A stretch of 64,000 bases of DNA from Neofusicoccum parvum. Its lineage: Eukaryota; Ascomycota; Dothideomycetes; Botryosphaeriales; Botryosphaeriaceae. Below the pieces are notes generated by a model. It was not told the origin of the DNA and did no database searches. It saw only the letters and a program-made list of their open reading frames with translations. Both the position numbers and the translations under genes were made by a program. The stretch spans positions 1,984,001 to 2,048,000 of the forward strand of contig CP087213.1 in NCBI GenBank assembly GCA_020912385.1, in the 5' to 3' direction. Position 1 is the stretch's first letter. Each line of letters starts with the position of its first letter. Below, piece after piece: positions 1 through 11,817 of this stretch.

Positions 1-245
1 TTGGACAGCGAGTTGAGCATGTTCTTGAAGCGCAGCGACCGGGCGTCGCTCGGCGCGCGGGGAAGCAGCGGGATGTTCTTGACGCAGGAGCCGTAGGAGG
101 GCGGCGGTGCGTTGGTGGGCGGCAGGGCGGCGTTGAAGGGTGCCGGCGACGCAGAGCGCGAGCGGCCGCTGAGGTCGTTCATGCGCTTTGTGCTGAGGAC
201 CTGGCGGAAGCGCTCCGTCAACTCCTTGGCCTTCCTGTCGTCCAT
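1..245 (-). CDS. PNG1: PNG1-like peptide:N-glycanase, N-terminal part (cut by window edge)
   Basis: The minus strand opens with ATG at 245 and stays in frame to base 1 (81 codons), so only the N-terminus is present. It reads MDDRKAKELTERFRQVLST, then a Ser/Pro-rich linker with a PPPSY element, a NIPLLPRAPSDARSLRFKN segment, and NMLNSLS at the edge. This order (basic helix, Pro-rich linker, PPPSY, then RFKN followed by L/S residues just before the transglutaminase-like core) is what I recall of fungal PNG1. The family removes N-glycans from misfolded glycoproteins in ER-associated degradation, although many filamentous-fungal members have an altered catalytic triad. The catalytic core lies outside the window, so activity cannot be judged. 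The assignment is from motif memory and moderately certain. Confidence 0.62.
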   Translation of the reverse strand, partial: MDDRKAKELTERFRQVLSTKRMNDLSGRSRSASPAPFNAALPPTNAPPPSYGSCVKNIPLLPRAPSDARSLRFKNMLNSLS

Positions 246-2258
246 GGCGGCCCCCCGGCGAGGGTGATGCGAGTCGGCCATTGCGAGCGATGGGGTGTCG
301 GAGGGGGAGTGGCCGTCCGATGGTGGTGGTGAGGGTCGTGGAGTGTGAAGTCGGGGCGTGGGCGGGTTTGAATGGGCGTGCGGCAGGTTGCGACCGCAGC
401 AGCTGCACAGCCCTCGGCGAGGATGGAGCCGCCACAGGGTCAGTGCGCGGGGGAAGGTGTGGTGGTGAGTGCTGGCGACAGCAGGGTCCTCTTCATCCAG
501 TCCGGGTGCAGGTGCAGGGCGACGGAGGAGTCGAAATAGACTGCACAGGAGACGGGGCGCTGGGGGCAAAGTATAGGTCCTGGAGGGAGAGCGGATGGAG
601 CAGCGCGGGCGGCGATGAGGTGTCAAGGGATTCTCGGTTTCGGTGGGCTGCGCGTCCACCGTCAGTAGCCCTACGAGCTGACGCGGACAATCGGACTGAT
701 TGGCTACACGCGGCGGGCTAGTGCGCAACGGGAGCTTCTGCCCTCGCGCGCGAGCCGGGGGATGATGAATGTTAGAGCCCTTCTGAATCTGAACGCTCTT
801 TACAGCCAGCCCAGCGACGCGCGACTCCTTAATTACAGAAACCGCCGCCAAGCCGTGAAGCGACGCACCCGGCAGGCGCCCGCCGGCGGTCGCGATGGCC
901 CTTTGCAGCGCCTGGCCCGGCAACGATGGGCGGATAAGAGCAGGGTTCTGGCCGCGTAGCCGGCCTGCGCTGCGAGCAGCGCGGCGACGACAGTGCCCGC
1001 CCGCTGCTGCGCGGCCAGGCGCTCGCGGCTGACGGCCACGAGCCTGGCGGAGTTTTCATCGCTAATGCTGCCGCGGCTATTCGTGGGTCGCGGCCCTTTG
1101 CTGCTTGGGGCGGAGACCGGAGAGGGCGAAGACCACGCAATGCGCAAGCCACCAGCCGGGCGGACGCGTCACGCCCCAGACCCAGCCGCCTGACTCGGGC
1201 CCGCGTGGAATATGAATACCGCGCGACTCGCACGCCCTCTGACGCCCGCGCTTGCGCGTGCTGCTGCCTCTGCGACCGCGACGACGACCGCGAGGCCCGC
1301 TTGGCACCGCGCGTGGAGAGCTTGCTGATGATGTGCGCGGGCGTTGGTGTTGAACCCGAGCGCTGCAGTCCGCCTGGGCGGCCGCGGCGGCGCTTTTGCT
1401 GCGCAGGCTGCGCAATCGCAGGTCGCAGCAGGGGCTTGGCGCACAGCGTTCCACTTTGGCTCTCTGGCGAAGCACGTCAGCCACCATGATCTCCAGGCTC
1501 CGGGCGGCGCTGTCGTGCTCAGCGCGCCTGGCCATAGGCTCCCGCCCGCCCGCCAAGCGCGCATCCTCATCTGCCACCGCGCGCCTCGCGGCTCAGTGCG
1601 ACGGCTGCAACCACCATGCCCGTGTCTTTGCTCTGGCTCTTGGCTCCGAGGCAGGTACCGCGCCCGCCCAGCCAGCGGACGTGTACAGCGCATCCCGGCG
1701 GAAGATCTCCCCAATCTTTTTTCGTTGCGCGCAAGGATGTCCTCAGAGCCTCTTCCGCCCCCCGCAAAGCTGACGCGGCCGCCTCCCGCCCTGCGGACCT
1801 ACGACTGACAGCGTGACCGCCCGCTGGCCTGATCCTCTCCACCCAGCCGTCCAAAACTAGCTCTCTGCTTCGTGTTGTGGAATTGCTGTCCTCAACGCGC
1901 GCTGCGGCAGATCCCGCCACTTCGCAAGCTCGCCCGCCAGATCCACGATCCCATCCTAGCGCTGCTTCACCAATGCCCTCGAGAAACGAAGCGTTTCCAG
2001 AACTCGCGTCGAACATGCTCGCCACCGAGCTAGCTAGTCAATGAACTTAAATCCCATTTTCAGGTCCCTGCGCCTAATCTAATGCTTATCTTATCCAAAA
2101 CACCTCCGTCGTCCACCTGAGGCACTCCGCCCCATGGCAAGATCTGCAGTGACCGCATCTTGATACATCGCGCATCCCACCAACCGAGACAATGAGGTCA
2201 TCTTCCCGCATACCACGCTGCACTGATACCGTCGGCCCTGCTCCGCTCCCCGGGCCGG
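246..2258. other. GC-rich intergenic region, no supportable gene
   Basis: This lies between the PNG1 start and the UTP4 stop. Overlapping ORFs of 60-180 codons occur in several frames on both strands, with Arg/Ala/Pro-rich translations and no family motif, as expected in GC-rich DNA. It should hold the PNG1 promoter and the UTP4 3' end. Confidence 0.6.
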
Positions 2259-5086
2259 CTATCTGTCGTGGACGCCGACGAACTTCGGCGGGAGGTCCAG
2301 ATCCCATGTTGGCCTTTCCACCAGCACCACCTCCAGCGGGGAGGCTGAGCCGGATTGCTCCTTCCCGCCCTTGGCTGTGCCCTCACCGCCGCCATGGCTG
2401 ACGGGGACCATGCCCAGGATGGGCCGATACTTGAAGGTGTGCCAGTGGTTCTTGCGTTGCGAGGCAGTCTGAGCTTCGTCTGCTTCGTCTGCTTCGTCAT
2501 TGGTTTGGTCACCGCCGTCAGATACACCACGCCGCAGGCTCGCAAGAGCGTTTGAGCCCTCGTATTGAGCCTCCCCAGAGTCAGCCTCGTCCTCTGACGC
2601 TGCCTGCCCTTGCTGCAGCTCAACCCAGGAGGACGCGTCGGCCCCCGTAATCTTGCGGTACTTGCTCCCCACTCCCTGTATTTCCCGTGCCGGCATCTTG
2701 CTGCCTGCGCCGCTGGTGTGCTTTCTAAGCGGGTCCTCTTCCAGGCCTCGCTTGCGTTTCTTCAACGGGCTCCCCGCGCCGTTTGTGACACCGTCGGAGC
2801 CGGATGATCCGTCCGAGAAATCGGTTGCAAGGTCGAACATGAACAACCAGTTGCTGCCGTACAACCACAACCGTTGTCGCGTGTCGTTGATGTCCCACAA
2901 GCAACCCATCGCGCGGTCTCGTTGGCCCCTGAAATCTGCAGGGAAATCCGACGTCGGATTCCGCCTGGACCAGTCTGTCAGCTTCCCGTCGAGTATGTCG
3001 AACTCGTAAACTTGGTGGTGAGCAGTGACCACAAGCAGCCGATGTTCACCACTTGGCAGCTCGTGTGAGTGAGGGTGTGGATTGTGTCTCGTCGGGTGGA
3101 CCGCGGGATTGCCGTTGGGTTGGGGTTCAGAATCCTTCGTCGGCCGGAACGACAGGACTAGCGCTGAGGAATCGAGCTTCGGTACTAGATGACCAGCGGG
3201 ATTGCGTATCCAGTGTTGGCCGAAGAATGTTACTGGACCGCTCTCGTCGTCGTCTTCGTCATCGTCCGACGACGCGTTTTCTGAAGCTTTTTCCGTTTCC
3301 GGCATGTCCACTTCGGGTGCTGTGGTATCCTCGTTGCCCTCAACTACCCAGCTGTCCAAGTAACCACCAATATCGCTGACAACAAGCACGCTATTCGACA
3401 TGGCAACCCGTGTAATGATCCGGTCATAGTTGCCCCAGGGGCCATTGAGTGAGTTCTGGTACTCGAGTTTCCTGTGTAACCTGTGAAGCTCAACGACGCG
3501 AGGGACAATTCTCCATCTACTGGGCTCATCCCCGTCATTCGTCAGGCGGGCCAAGAAGATTTCGTTGTTGTGCGTGATGATTGCCAGCCACTTGCCGCTA
3601 GGGCTCACCTGCACCAAACGTGCACCATTTTCCTGCGGCAGGGGCGGGCTGTCCAGTTTCCTGACGCGGAGACTCTTTTCACCATCGCCCTTGCGCAATG
3701 ATAAGTGGAAAATCTTGACTTCTGCAGCCGTTGAGATGGCCAGAACATTTCCGTCCTCTGAGATTGAGGCGGATGTAACATTCTCTTCACCCTTCAGTGC
3801 CAAGCGAGCAACCAGCTTGGGAAGCTCGCCGCTTGTGTTACGTCTATTGACGCGCCAGATGCGGACCTCACGGTCCCACCAGCTAACCAGGAGGCGGGCC
3901 CGGGGCGCACTAGCTATGGGTGGACTTTGAGGGAGGGCCGGGAGCTTGCGGGAGTGTTCGGTATTGAAGGAGCGGATCGGGACGAGAACGGGATGTGTAT
4001 CAAGACCTTTCGCATTGTTAGCACATGGGTCAGGACGTAGTACATGTTGACCTTACCTCCTGAGACCATGACGCTGAGCCTCTTGCTCTCGAAAGTCGCC
4101 ATGGTCTTCACGTCGTGATCGTGGAACCTCCGATGGCCGCTCTCAGTCCATCTCTTGTCAGGGCCGCTACCAGACATGGTGAAGACGGTCGTACGCTGGT
4201 CCATACCTCCGCTGAACACCGTCTTTCCATCCCTGCTAACTGCAATATCGAGAACGTCGGCTTGATGCGAGGAGATTCTCTGCAGGAGTGAAAAGTTTTT
4301 GCCATCGTAGAATCGAACTTCCCCAGTAGAGTCGCCTGATACGATGTCACCATTCGGAAGACACTTGACAGCCCAGACCAGGGTTTCTCGGGGTCCCGCA
4401 ATCGTTGGTGCTCCTAAGGTGATGTTCCGGAGGAGCTGGCCGTTCCTTGAATCGAAAACTCTGACTGCACTGTCGGCGAAGCCAGCAACCACAATGTCTC
4501 TGTTCTGGTACGTAACACTGAGAACGCGCGCCTTCTTTGCAGTGGGTCGCGAGAGGAATCGTTGAAACCTCAGATCGTTCTCGGCGGTGGAAAGAACGGC
4601 GAGCGTACCGTCGGCGCATCCAGCGACAAGGTTCTGACCGCGGAACTCACCATCCTTCTGACCTTTCTGGCCATGCTTCCAGCACGGTTGCGCGGCAAGA
4701 CACCAGACTTCGCTGTGGTTGCCGCTCGAGTGTCGCAGAGGCAGGCCGGTGACAAGGTCCCACTCGGTCACGGTGCTCGAGTAGCCAATGCTAAACAAGC
4801 GCAAGCGACCAATCTCGGTGAATCCGCCCTCGCTCTCCTCGTCTGGCTCTTGTATCCATGCAAGTCCCTCCACACTGCGGTCCTTGCCGCCAGCGAGTGT
4901 CAATTCTTGGATCCATTCTCCTTCCTTGCCAGGGTTCCAAATCTCGATGTTGCCGTTCGCACGGCCGATCGCGAGTCTCACGTTACCAGCGCCTTTACCG
5001 GTATCCCGAGAATCGGAGTAGGAGAAAGCGAGGGCGTTGATTGCGGCCGCCGGGTACGGGACGAAGCGCGAACGGTGGATATCCAT
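2259..5086 (-). CDS. UTP4: U3 snoRNP-associated WD40 protein Utp4 (cirhin)
   Basis: Two exons, 5086-4057 and 4006-2259, encode 925 residues. The 50-nt intron (4007-4056) has a GTAAGG donor, a GCTAAC branch point and an AAAG acceptor; joining it restores the frame and the conserved RARLLVSWWDREVRIWRV stretch. The protein opens MDIHRSRFVPYPAAAINALA, the usual Utp4 start, followed by WD40-like blades (for example SVEGLAWIQ, SEVWCLAAQP, ILDIAVS-type strands). An acidic low-complexity loop (SSDDDEDDDES) sits near residue 585 and a basic KKRKRG patch near 765. Utp4 belongs to the t-UTP/UTP-A complex that joins nascent pre-rRNA in the small-subunit processome and couples rDNA transcription to 18S processing in the nucleolus. 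Length fits fungal Utp4. The in-frame ATG upstream at 5224 lacks family support, so 5086 is preferred. Confidence 0.92.
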
Positions 5087-8000
5087 GGTGTCGGGCGCGC
5101 GCGGGGGCGCAAGTGTCAAAGGAAGGACGCAGTGAGCCTCGGCCGTCTGAAGATTGTACAGTAAGGTGCGCGTGAAAACTCCCGGAAACACAGCGTCTGG
5201 ACGGCCGCGACACGCAGGATTCACGAGGTTGAGCGCGAAGACGACGTTCCAAAAATTTCCCTTGAGCGTCGGCGATTCTTTCTCCGACAGTGTGCACGGA
5301 CCATGTCTGCCGCGCGTGTAGCGCGCTTCTTATTGCAACCTCACCCCGTCCTCCTTTACCCCTCCACCGGCATTCATGCGGAACGACATCACCACACAAT
5401 CAGCCTGATGGCAGTGCACTTTATTCAACTCTCCACAAAGCTTCTCTCCCCGCAGAATGAGTCGCTATCAAGTGCGACGGCGTCTTCGTCGGCGTTAAAA
5501 TCTTTCCTCGACCGCACGCTTAGCCCGACGCAAGCGAAGGTGCAATCCACGACTCATCCTCGCAGCCATCCGCCTGCGACCGAACCGCTCGGAGTCCGGT
5601 CATAATTCGATATGGGCAGGTTTAGCTTTATAGACGGCAGCCATCCAAGGGTTCAGTGGGATAGGCTCAAGCACCGTCAGAGGAATCCTAGGGACAGGGA
5701 ACCCTGACGGCCTGCCGTTTGCCGTGCCGCCGCAAACTCCGTACCCAGCCGTGTGCATGCTCGACGATTCCGTGCCCGGCGCTCTCGCCGGACGCACCGT
5801 GCTCTATACTCTGCCGCCTGCATGGTGTTGCTCTATATGCGCCGTGGGGAAGCGTTGCTGCTAACGTGGAGATCGTGGATGATGCCTGTCAGCTCGGTGA
5901 TCCAGAGCCTTGAGTGTGTTGGACCCTGGGAAAAATCTTGGTTCCACCATGCAGATGCACAGATATGCTGAGCGCGCTTGTCCATCACTATGCAGCGGAT
6001 GAGGCGGATGCGCAAGGGGGGGCAACAGTGCGTGTCTGGCCATGAGTGAAGTCAACAGGGCCCGCTTCAACACGCGTCTCATGTCTCACCACATCTCGGG
6101 TTGAGCCCTTGGCCGCTGCGGCTGAGAGCAGACGGGAGGGCAGTCTATTTATTCTTCGGGTTGATGGGAAAGCGGAGGCGCGTGTGCTTGCAGCGAGGCG
6201 TCCACAGTTATGGGAATGCGGCAGAGTTGCGTGACGGCAGGATCGTCGCGGTGGGTGTGGAGGGATGATCATCGCTCTCGGTGGTCGAGGCTGATCTGCG
6301 GAGGACTGGCTTTTCTGGAAACGGGGAGTCATGAGTAGCCCGCGATGCAGCGATTGGCGCAATAATATGGCGTGCTATTCGTGTTTCAACAACATGGAGG
6401 TTGACACATCCGCCAGCTCCAACAGGATTGGCGAGCAAGAATTTTCTGTTTGATGCGCAGAGGCAAGGCAGTCAATATGCACAGCGGAGTCAGAGTGACG
6501 CTGCAAAAAGCCATGTGCCTCCGTCTATCCGAGACCTTGGCCAGTGGCGGCTCGGCGATGCCTGTTTCGATGAAAATCCTGAGCTGTGCATTGCATGTGG
6601 CCGGACTTAGGGTTGGACAGGCTGCTGCTCACGCGTTGGTGGTCGCGCGTTCGGCGCCATTTCAGCCACGGACCAGACCGACCACCTTCCGTCCTGAGCA
6701 CACTCTCCTTATGTCGAGATCCCAGCCGACGGGCCGCAGGTCGCCATGTCGAGTGCGTCACCGATGCCATCTCGTCTCTGGAGCGTCGGCGCGCGCGCGC
6801 GCTCATGCGCAGGCGCAGTTGCGAGGCAGCGGGTGATGTGCACCGTTTCGAGGGCTCGGCTGCTCCAGCTAGAGTAGTAGAATGTGGATGTTTCATGCCA
6901 CGGAAATGATGCGTTTTGTCTGCACGCGCTTGCTTGGCACGAGCCAGCACTCTTACATGCTTCCATCGGGCTTCGCGCTTAGCCTGGATCGCCCGCGGCC
7001 TGCTGCTCTCGGACTTCACTCGTAAGGATTACGCGAGGAAATGGAGAGGATAATCCGCGATGCCGTAGCTTCCCGCCGCGTGCAAATTCTCACGGCAGGA
7101 GTGGGGCGTCCGCTGCCAGAGAAACCACGAGAACAGCCAGCGCGTCGCAAGAGGCGGTAAAAATGCCAAAGACGTTGAGCGAAAATTCTCTGCAGGCGGA
7201 CGGCGGCGGCGGCGGAGCGGAGCAGGTGATTCTTATCCACCAACGTGCGGATCCTCGCCTTGGAGGCCCACCGGCCGTCACCGCCTGCGCCATTATGCAG
7301 CGCGACACATGCACGATACGGTTTGTTCATATGCATATCTACGTACCGCTGCCGCGCGACCTGGGGTTTGCCGCGGCGACGCGGAGTCACGCAGGAAATG
7401 AAGGAACGCGTCTGACGGATTAGCCGCGGCGGACGTCGTGCTCAGGAGACGGCGGCGCGGATGTGACATCAGACGGGCTGAATTCTCAGCGTGAAGAGAG
7501 GGCCAAGCAAGGGAGTCTGATGGTGCACCGGCGGGCCTGGTGATGCTTTCACCGCATCGATCTGCAAGCACACGTTTCCATCAATGGAGCAACCCTGTCG
7601 CGCGAATCAACGCCGGCCGGATTGGGGGTCTCGCAAGCGTTGCGGAGACGGCGCTGAAACCCATCGTGCGGCCTTATCGAGCCTCATGTGACACTGGCAA
7701 TTGCTGCGGCGGCTGGCGGGCGTCCGAAACGCAGACGGCAAACAAAAATCGATTGGGCTGCGGCAGGTACAGGTGCGCGCCAAGGCAGTCGCCCTTATGC
7801 CAGCAGCACGGCTGCACCGCGAACGGTGACGGTGGAAACCTGGGCAGAGGCGCGCAGGGGAAGTGCAGGGAAGGCGTGGCGGCGCAAGCTGCTGGGCTGA
7901 GGAGCCTTACCGCTCGCGGCGCTGGCGTGCCGCGGGCAGGGCTGCCCTCAGGCCGTTTCGGCGGCGAGATTGGGCAGACGCGCTAGATCTGGGGTTTGCG

Positions 8001-10538
8001 GACGTGTAGGCCGGCTGGCTGGGTAGCGTGCAGCGCGACGCTGGGCGGGCGGCGCGCGCTGATTGACTGCAACCCATGGCATTGGCGACACGCTCTGGTG
8101 TCGTGTCATTCGCGGCCGGGGGGCGGCGGAGAGGAACGCGTTGAGCTGCTCTGGCTGGCCTGCGCACAGGTGCGCCGGGTGCATCTGCCTGCTGGACGTG
8201 GACCGTGAGCGGCGGCGGAGATGAGGTGCACGCCGCCCCTATGCGCTGCGCCAGCGTTGTGCAAGCAGACGCCCGCGCGCTCGCTGCTGCTGCGGGCTCT
8301 GGTGGCACGCTGGGACTGCTCGCAGGGCTCGCTCGCCCGGCGTGCGCGCCGCCCGAAGCAGACGGCCGTGGGCCCACAGCTTCGCGAAAAGCAATGGCGT
8401 TTTGTGCAGCGCTGGCAGCGTGCGGGGATTGGCTGTCGGGCGATGCTGGTGGAGAGCAAGGAACAGCCGCGTCGAAGCAGTTTAGCGGCCACCGAGCGCT
8501 GGCGGCGAGCCCCATACACGAGTGCAAGTAAGCTCGCCGTCCGATCTCTAACCTTGGCCCTCCGCCAGGCGACGCGAGCGCCCTCAGCCTCTCCTCCTCC
8601 TCCACCTCACCTCTCCTTCCCCTTCTCCCTCCGCCGTCATTCATCCGTCGGCTCTTCAGCGGCCAAAGTCTTAGTGAACGGGGTACGTACGTGCACAATT
8701 CTCTTCCCTGCCTGCACATCACCCTCCCATAAGACCTCACCGGCTCGGCTCCCACTGGCCTCTGCGCAGCCGGCCCTCTGCCTCACTCCCCTTCTCTACC
8801 GCCTTCCGCGCTCCTGCTCCTCTCACCACCACCTCTCCATCCAAGTCTGCATCGCCCGAAGCAGTCTCCATCTCCCTCTCGTCGACGCAGCCCCTAACCG
8901 CCCGTGGAGCGCAGAGCCGGACATCCTCAATCGTCCCGATTGAAGCCAGCACCGCCCTCTTCACTGGACCTCCGTCGGCTGTGCATATACTGTACTGTGT
9001 GTGCATTGGTGAGTGCTGTCCGCCGCATTACCCCTCCCTCCCTCACTCTGCCCGCCCCGGATCCCCAACGTGTGCTGCCGAGGACCTGCCGCCCGCTACC
9101 GGACTCGACGACACCACCGTCGCCACCTGCACCGCCGCCAGACGTCCGCCGACGCTGCCCCGCTTCGACGCCGTGACACACCTGCCTGCCTGAGACGCCT
9201 TGAGACAACCCGTGGAGTGGGGGGAACGCACGTGGAGAGGCCTGCAAAGCTGCAAAGAGTCGGGCGCGGCTCGGCTGTGCGCGAGCAGCCGGTCGGATGT
9301 CGGGCGTGTAGCGCTGGTTCAGTGTCAAAGGGTCATTAGATGAACACTCGGAATCCACCCAGGGCTGGGCGTCGGCTTTGTCTCAGCATTGGCACAGGTT
9401 TTGGCCTCCTCTTCCGAAGGCCGCGGCCCCTGCCGGAGCGTTCAGGAATCTCACGACCCTGTGTTCAAGAATTTCTTGACGGCGCCGTGGCTGCCTCTTA
9501 TCTGTTTCCCTGGCTTGACTTGTCTTGGGCGCGGTCTCGTTCGTCTCGGTCATTCCTGCGTAACCCTTGGTCCAAGAACCAGGTGCAACTGTATTGCACC
9601 GCCCTGGGGTGCTAAGCTTTTCCATGCTGAGGATCACCCACGGAGGCACAACGGCACCACCGACCGCGCTCGCGCTACGCGCGTCATCCATCCACATTCG
9701 ATTTTGCTCGAGCGAGACACGGACTGACAGTTTCATTTAGCAGAACCTCGTTAAATCCTCCTCTCGTGATCTGTCCTTTGCTCAGGCTCTCGCCCAGCAA
9801 GGCAGGCTCTCGACCCCCAAAGCATCGACTGCTACTCAGGTCGAAGCATTGAACGGTGCGCATGGCGGAACCTCCCGTGAACTATTGCGCTGAACCGAGT
9901 GGTGCTGATTGGTGTTCCTTGATCTAGACTCGTGGGCTGTCCGACGGGAATTTTCCACATTCCCCAGACTCCTTGACGAGCGTGCCAGATCTCCACCCTT
10001 CGGCGGACTCGTTAATTCGTGCTCTGCCTCCTGAAAATACCCCTGTGGCGAGCTTGGCCCTCTCAGAGACAAAGATCGATCGCCTTCTCATTCCGACACT
10101 GGATGCCACTTGCAAGGGACACGATCGTTGCTGGTCTTTTAACCATCGCGTCTTCATTTCTTCTAGTAACTACAGTTCACTCCTTAAACTAATACCCTAA
10201 TCCGCAAGGTATGGACAATCTCGGCCTTACATAACCTGTCGCATCGCTAACCGATCGCCCCGCACGTTCCAGGCGTCATTTGAAGGACCCCCTCCTATAT
10301 CCGCTCTAAGGTCTCTTCACAGACCTCCGACCGGAAACCTGGACACCTTCGCTCGCCCTACACCAACTAATTTCATTCACTACAACGCCTTAGCCAAGGC
10401 AGCCACTCTCTAATCACAGTCTCTTCGCCAGACTCTACCCTCTCTTCCGCGTCACCGCCAGTTTAGGTGCACGGTCTTCCAGTCTATCCAGGAGAACAGA
10501 CGTCCACTCTTTGCACACAACCTCGACCTCACCTCATC
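5087..10538. other. 5.4 kb gene-free region between UTP4 and the cyclin
   Basis: The first 3.4 kb is GC-rich with shadow ORFs in all frames (the longest, about 280 codons on the minus strand at 7907-8755, is Arg/Pro/Ala-rich and motif-free). From about 8570 it becomes pyrimidine-rich on the plus strand (long C/T runs at 8580-8640, 8750-8900 and 10210-10540), which looks like fungal promoter and 5' leader DNA feeding the cyclin. UTP4 and the cyclin are divergent, so both promoters lie here. A long leader with a 5' UTR intron is possible but not shown. Confidence 0.55.
5251..5258 (-). promoter_or_regulatory. Candidate RRPE element upstream of UTP4
   Basis: The octamer AAAAATTT lies 165 bp upstream of the UTP4 start codon. 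It matches the core of the ribosomal RNA processing element that marks ribosome-biogenesis promoters in ascomycetes. I saw no exact PAC box (GCGATGAG) beside it. A single short motif can arise by chance; only its position before the right kind of gene lends weight. Confidence 0.3.
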
Positions 10539-11817
10539 ATGGCTTACCAGCAATCGTCTCACCGTACGTACGGCAACTGCGACAGCTACTTCGTCGACGA
10601 AGATGATGGACTCTACGCCATGCGGGCTGAGGCAAGGGAACGTGCTCGGGCAGTGGCTAGGATGCAACAGCGTGCTTTGGCAGACGAGCTTTCAAGGATG
10701 ACGGCAGAGGAGTACCAGGAAGACATCCTGGACCACATGGAACACATGGAGGTGAGGCTACTTGATGTCCCCTTCACTTTGAATGCCGCTGACAAAATTC
10801 TCTCACCTACAGGCCGAGACGATGCCTGACGTCAACTCCATCGACATTCAGACCGAGATCCAGTGGTTCATGAGACCCTACCTCCTCGACTTCCTCGTTG
10901 AAGCTCACGCCGCTTTCCAACTCCTCCCCGAGACGCTGTTCCTCGCCGTCAACCTCCTCGACCGCTACTGCTCCCGTCGTGTCGTTTACAAGCGCCACTA
11001 CCAGCTTGTCGGTTGCGCCGCCCTCCTCATCGCTGCCAAGTACGGTGACCGCAAGGAACGTGTGCCCACCGTCCGGGAGTTGAAGTCGATGTGCTGCTCG
11101 CTCTACGACGACGAGATGTTCACCCAGATGGAATGGCACGTCCTCCAGACCCTGAACTGGGTCATCGGTCACCCCACCGTCGATTCCTTCCTGCAGATCG
11201 CCCTGTCCGAGGTTACCTACGATGCGGAGGTTGAACACATGGCTTGGTACATCAGTGAGATCGCTCTCTTCCACAAGGAGTTTGTGTCGGTTCGCCCCTC
11301 CGTGCTCGCCCGCTCTGCTCTGGCTCTCGCCAGGTGTGTGCTTAGCCGCTCGCAAGCTCGCCAATCCGAGTGGGCCGGCACTTACGACCCTGTGGTTGTT
11401 CTCAACCTTTCCAACCATCTCTACCAGCCTTCGCAGGTTCTCTCAAGGAAGTATGCGTCGATGCACCTGTCGGCTGTGTCTACTACTGTCGAGGAATTCC
11501 TTCAACGTCAAGCACAGATCGCCCGCCGCAACATCACGCCCCCCACGCCGCCGGCGCTTGAGAACCAGAAGCCCGATGCTGACGGCTACCTCACGCCGTC
11601 GACGCCGCAGAAGAGCCACTACGATGCTGTCATGCAGCACGGCTGCCTCACGCCACCCATAACCCCTGACAACGAATTCGGCGCCAGCAACTTCGCGAAG
11701 AACGTGCTCCCGAGACTGTACCCCGTCACGCCCACGTCAGCACCGCAGGAAGCTCCTCAGCAGCAACCCCAACAGTACAGCTACCAGCCGTATCTTCAGC
11801 CGCGGTTAGCTCAATAA
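10539..11817 (+). CDS. CLN1: G1/S cyclin (CLN/PUC1 type)
   Basis: Two exons, 10539-10751 and 10813-11817, encode 405 residues; the 61-nt intron (10752-10812) runs from GTGAGG to CTACAG. Exon 1 carries the conserved lead-in ARAVARMQQRALADELSRMT. The cyclin box starts near residue 80 (EIQWFMRPYLLDFLVEAH, LAVNLLDRYCSRRVVYKRHY, LVGCAALLIAAKYGDR, MEWHVLQTLNWVIGHPTVDS), matching the single G1/S cyclin of filamentous fungi. It activates the Cdc28/Cdk1 kinase at START. The C-terminal third is rich in Ser/Thr-Pro sites (ITPPTPP, LTPSTPQ, LTPPITPDNE) and ends in a Gln/Pro tail; this resembles the PEST/phosphodegron tail that makes G1 cyclins unstable (inference). The start is the first ATG after a long C/T-rich leader; an earlier in-frame codon at 10467 has no family support. 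Confidence 0.92.

Noticed and set aside
5303..5605. 100-codon plus-strand ORF divergent from UTP4
   Set aside because: Ser/Thr/Pro-rich text without motif; more likely the UTP4 promoter region.
6072..8141. Three ACGCGT (MCB-type) sites upstream of the cyclin (6072, 7406, 8136)
   Set aside because: They lie 2.4-4.5 kb from the start codon in GC-rich DNA, where about this many are expected by chance.
7907..8755. 282-codon minus-strand ORF
   Set aside because: Arg/Pro/Ala-rich, long ORFs exist on both strands here, no motif or splice context; stop-poor GC-rich DNA explains it.
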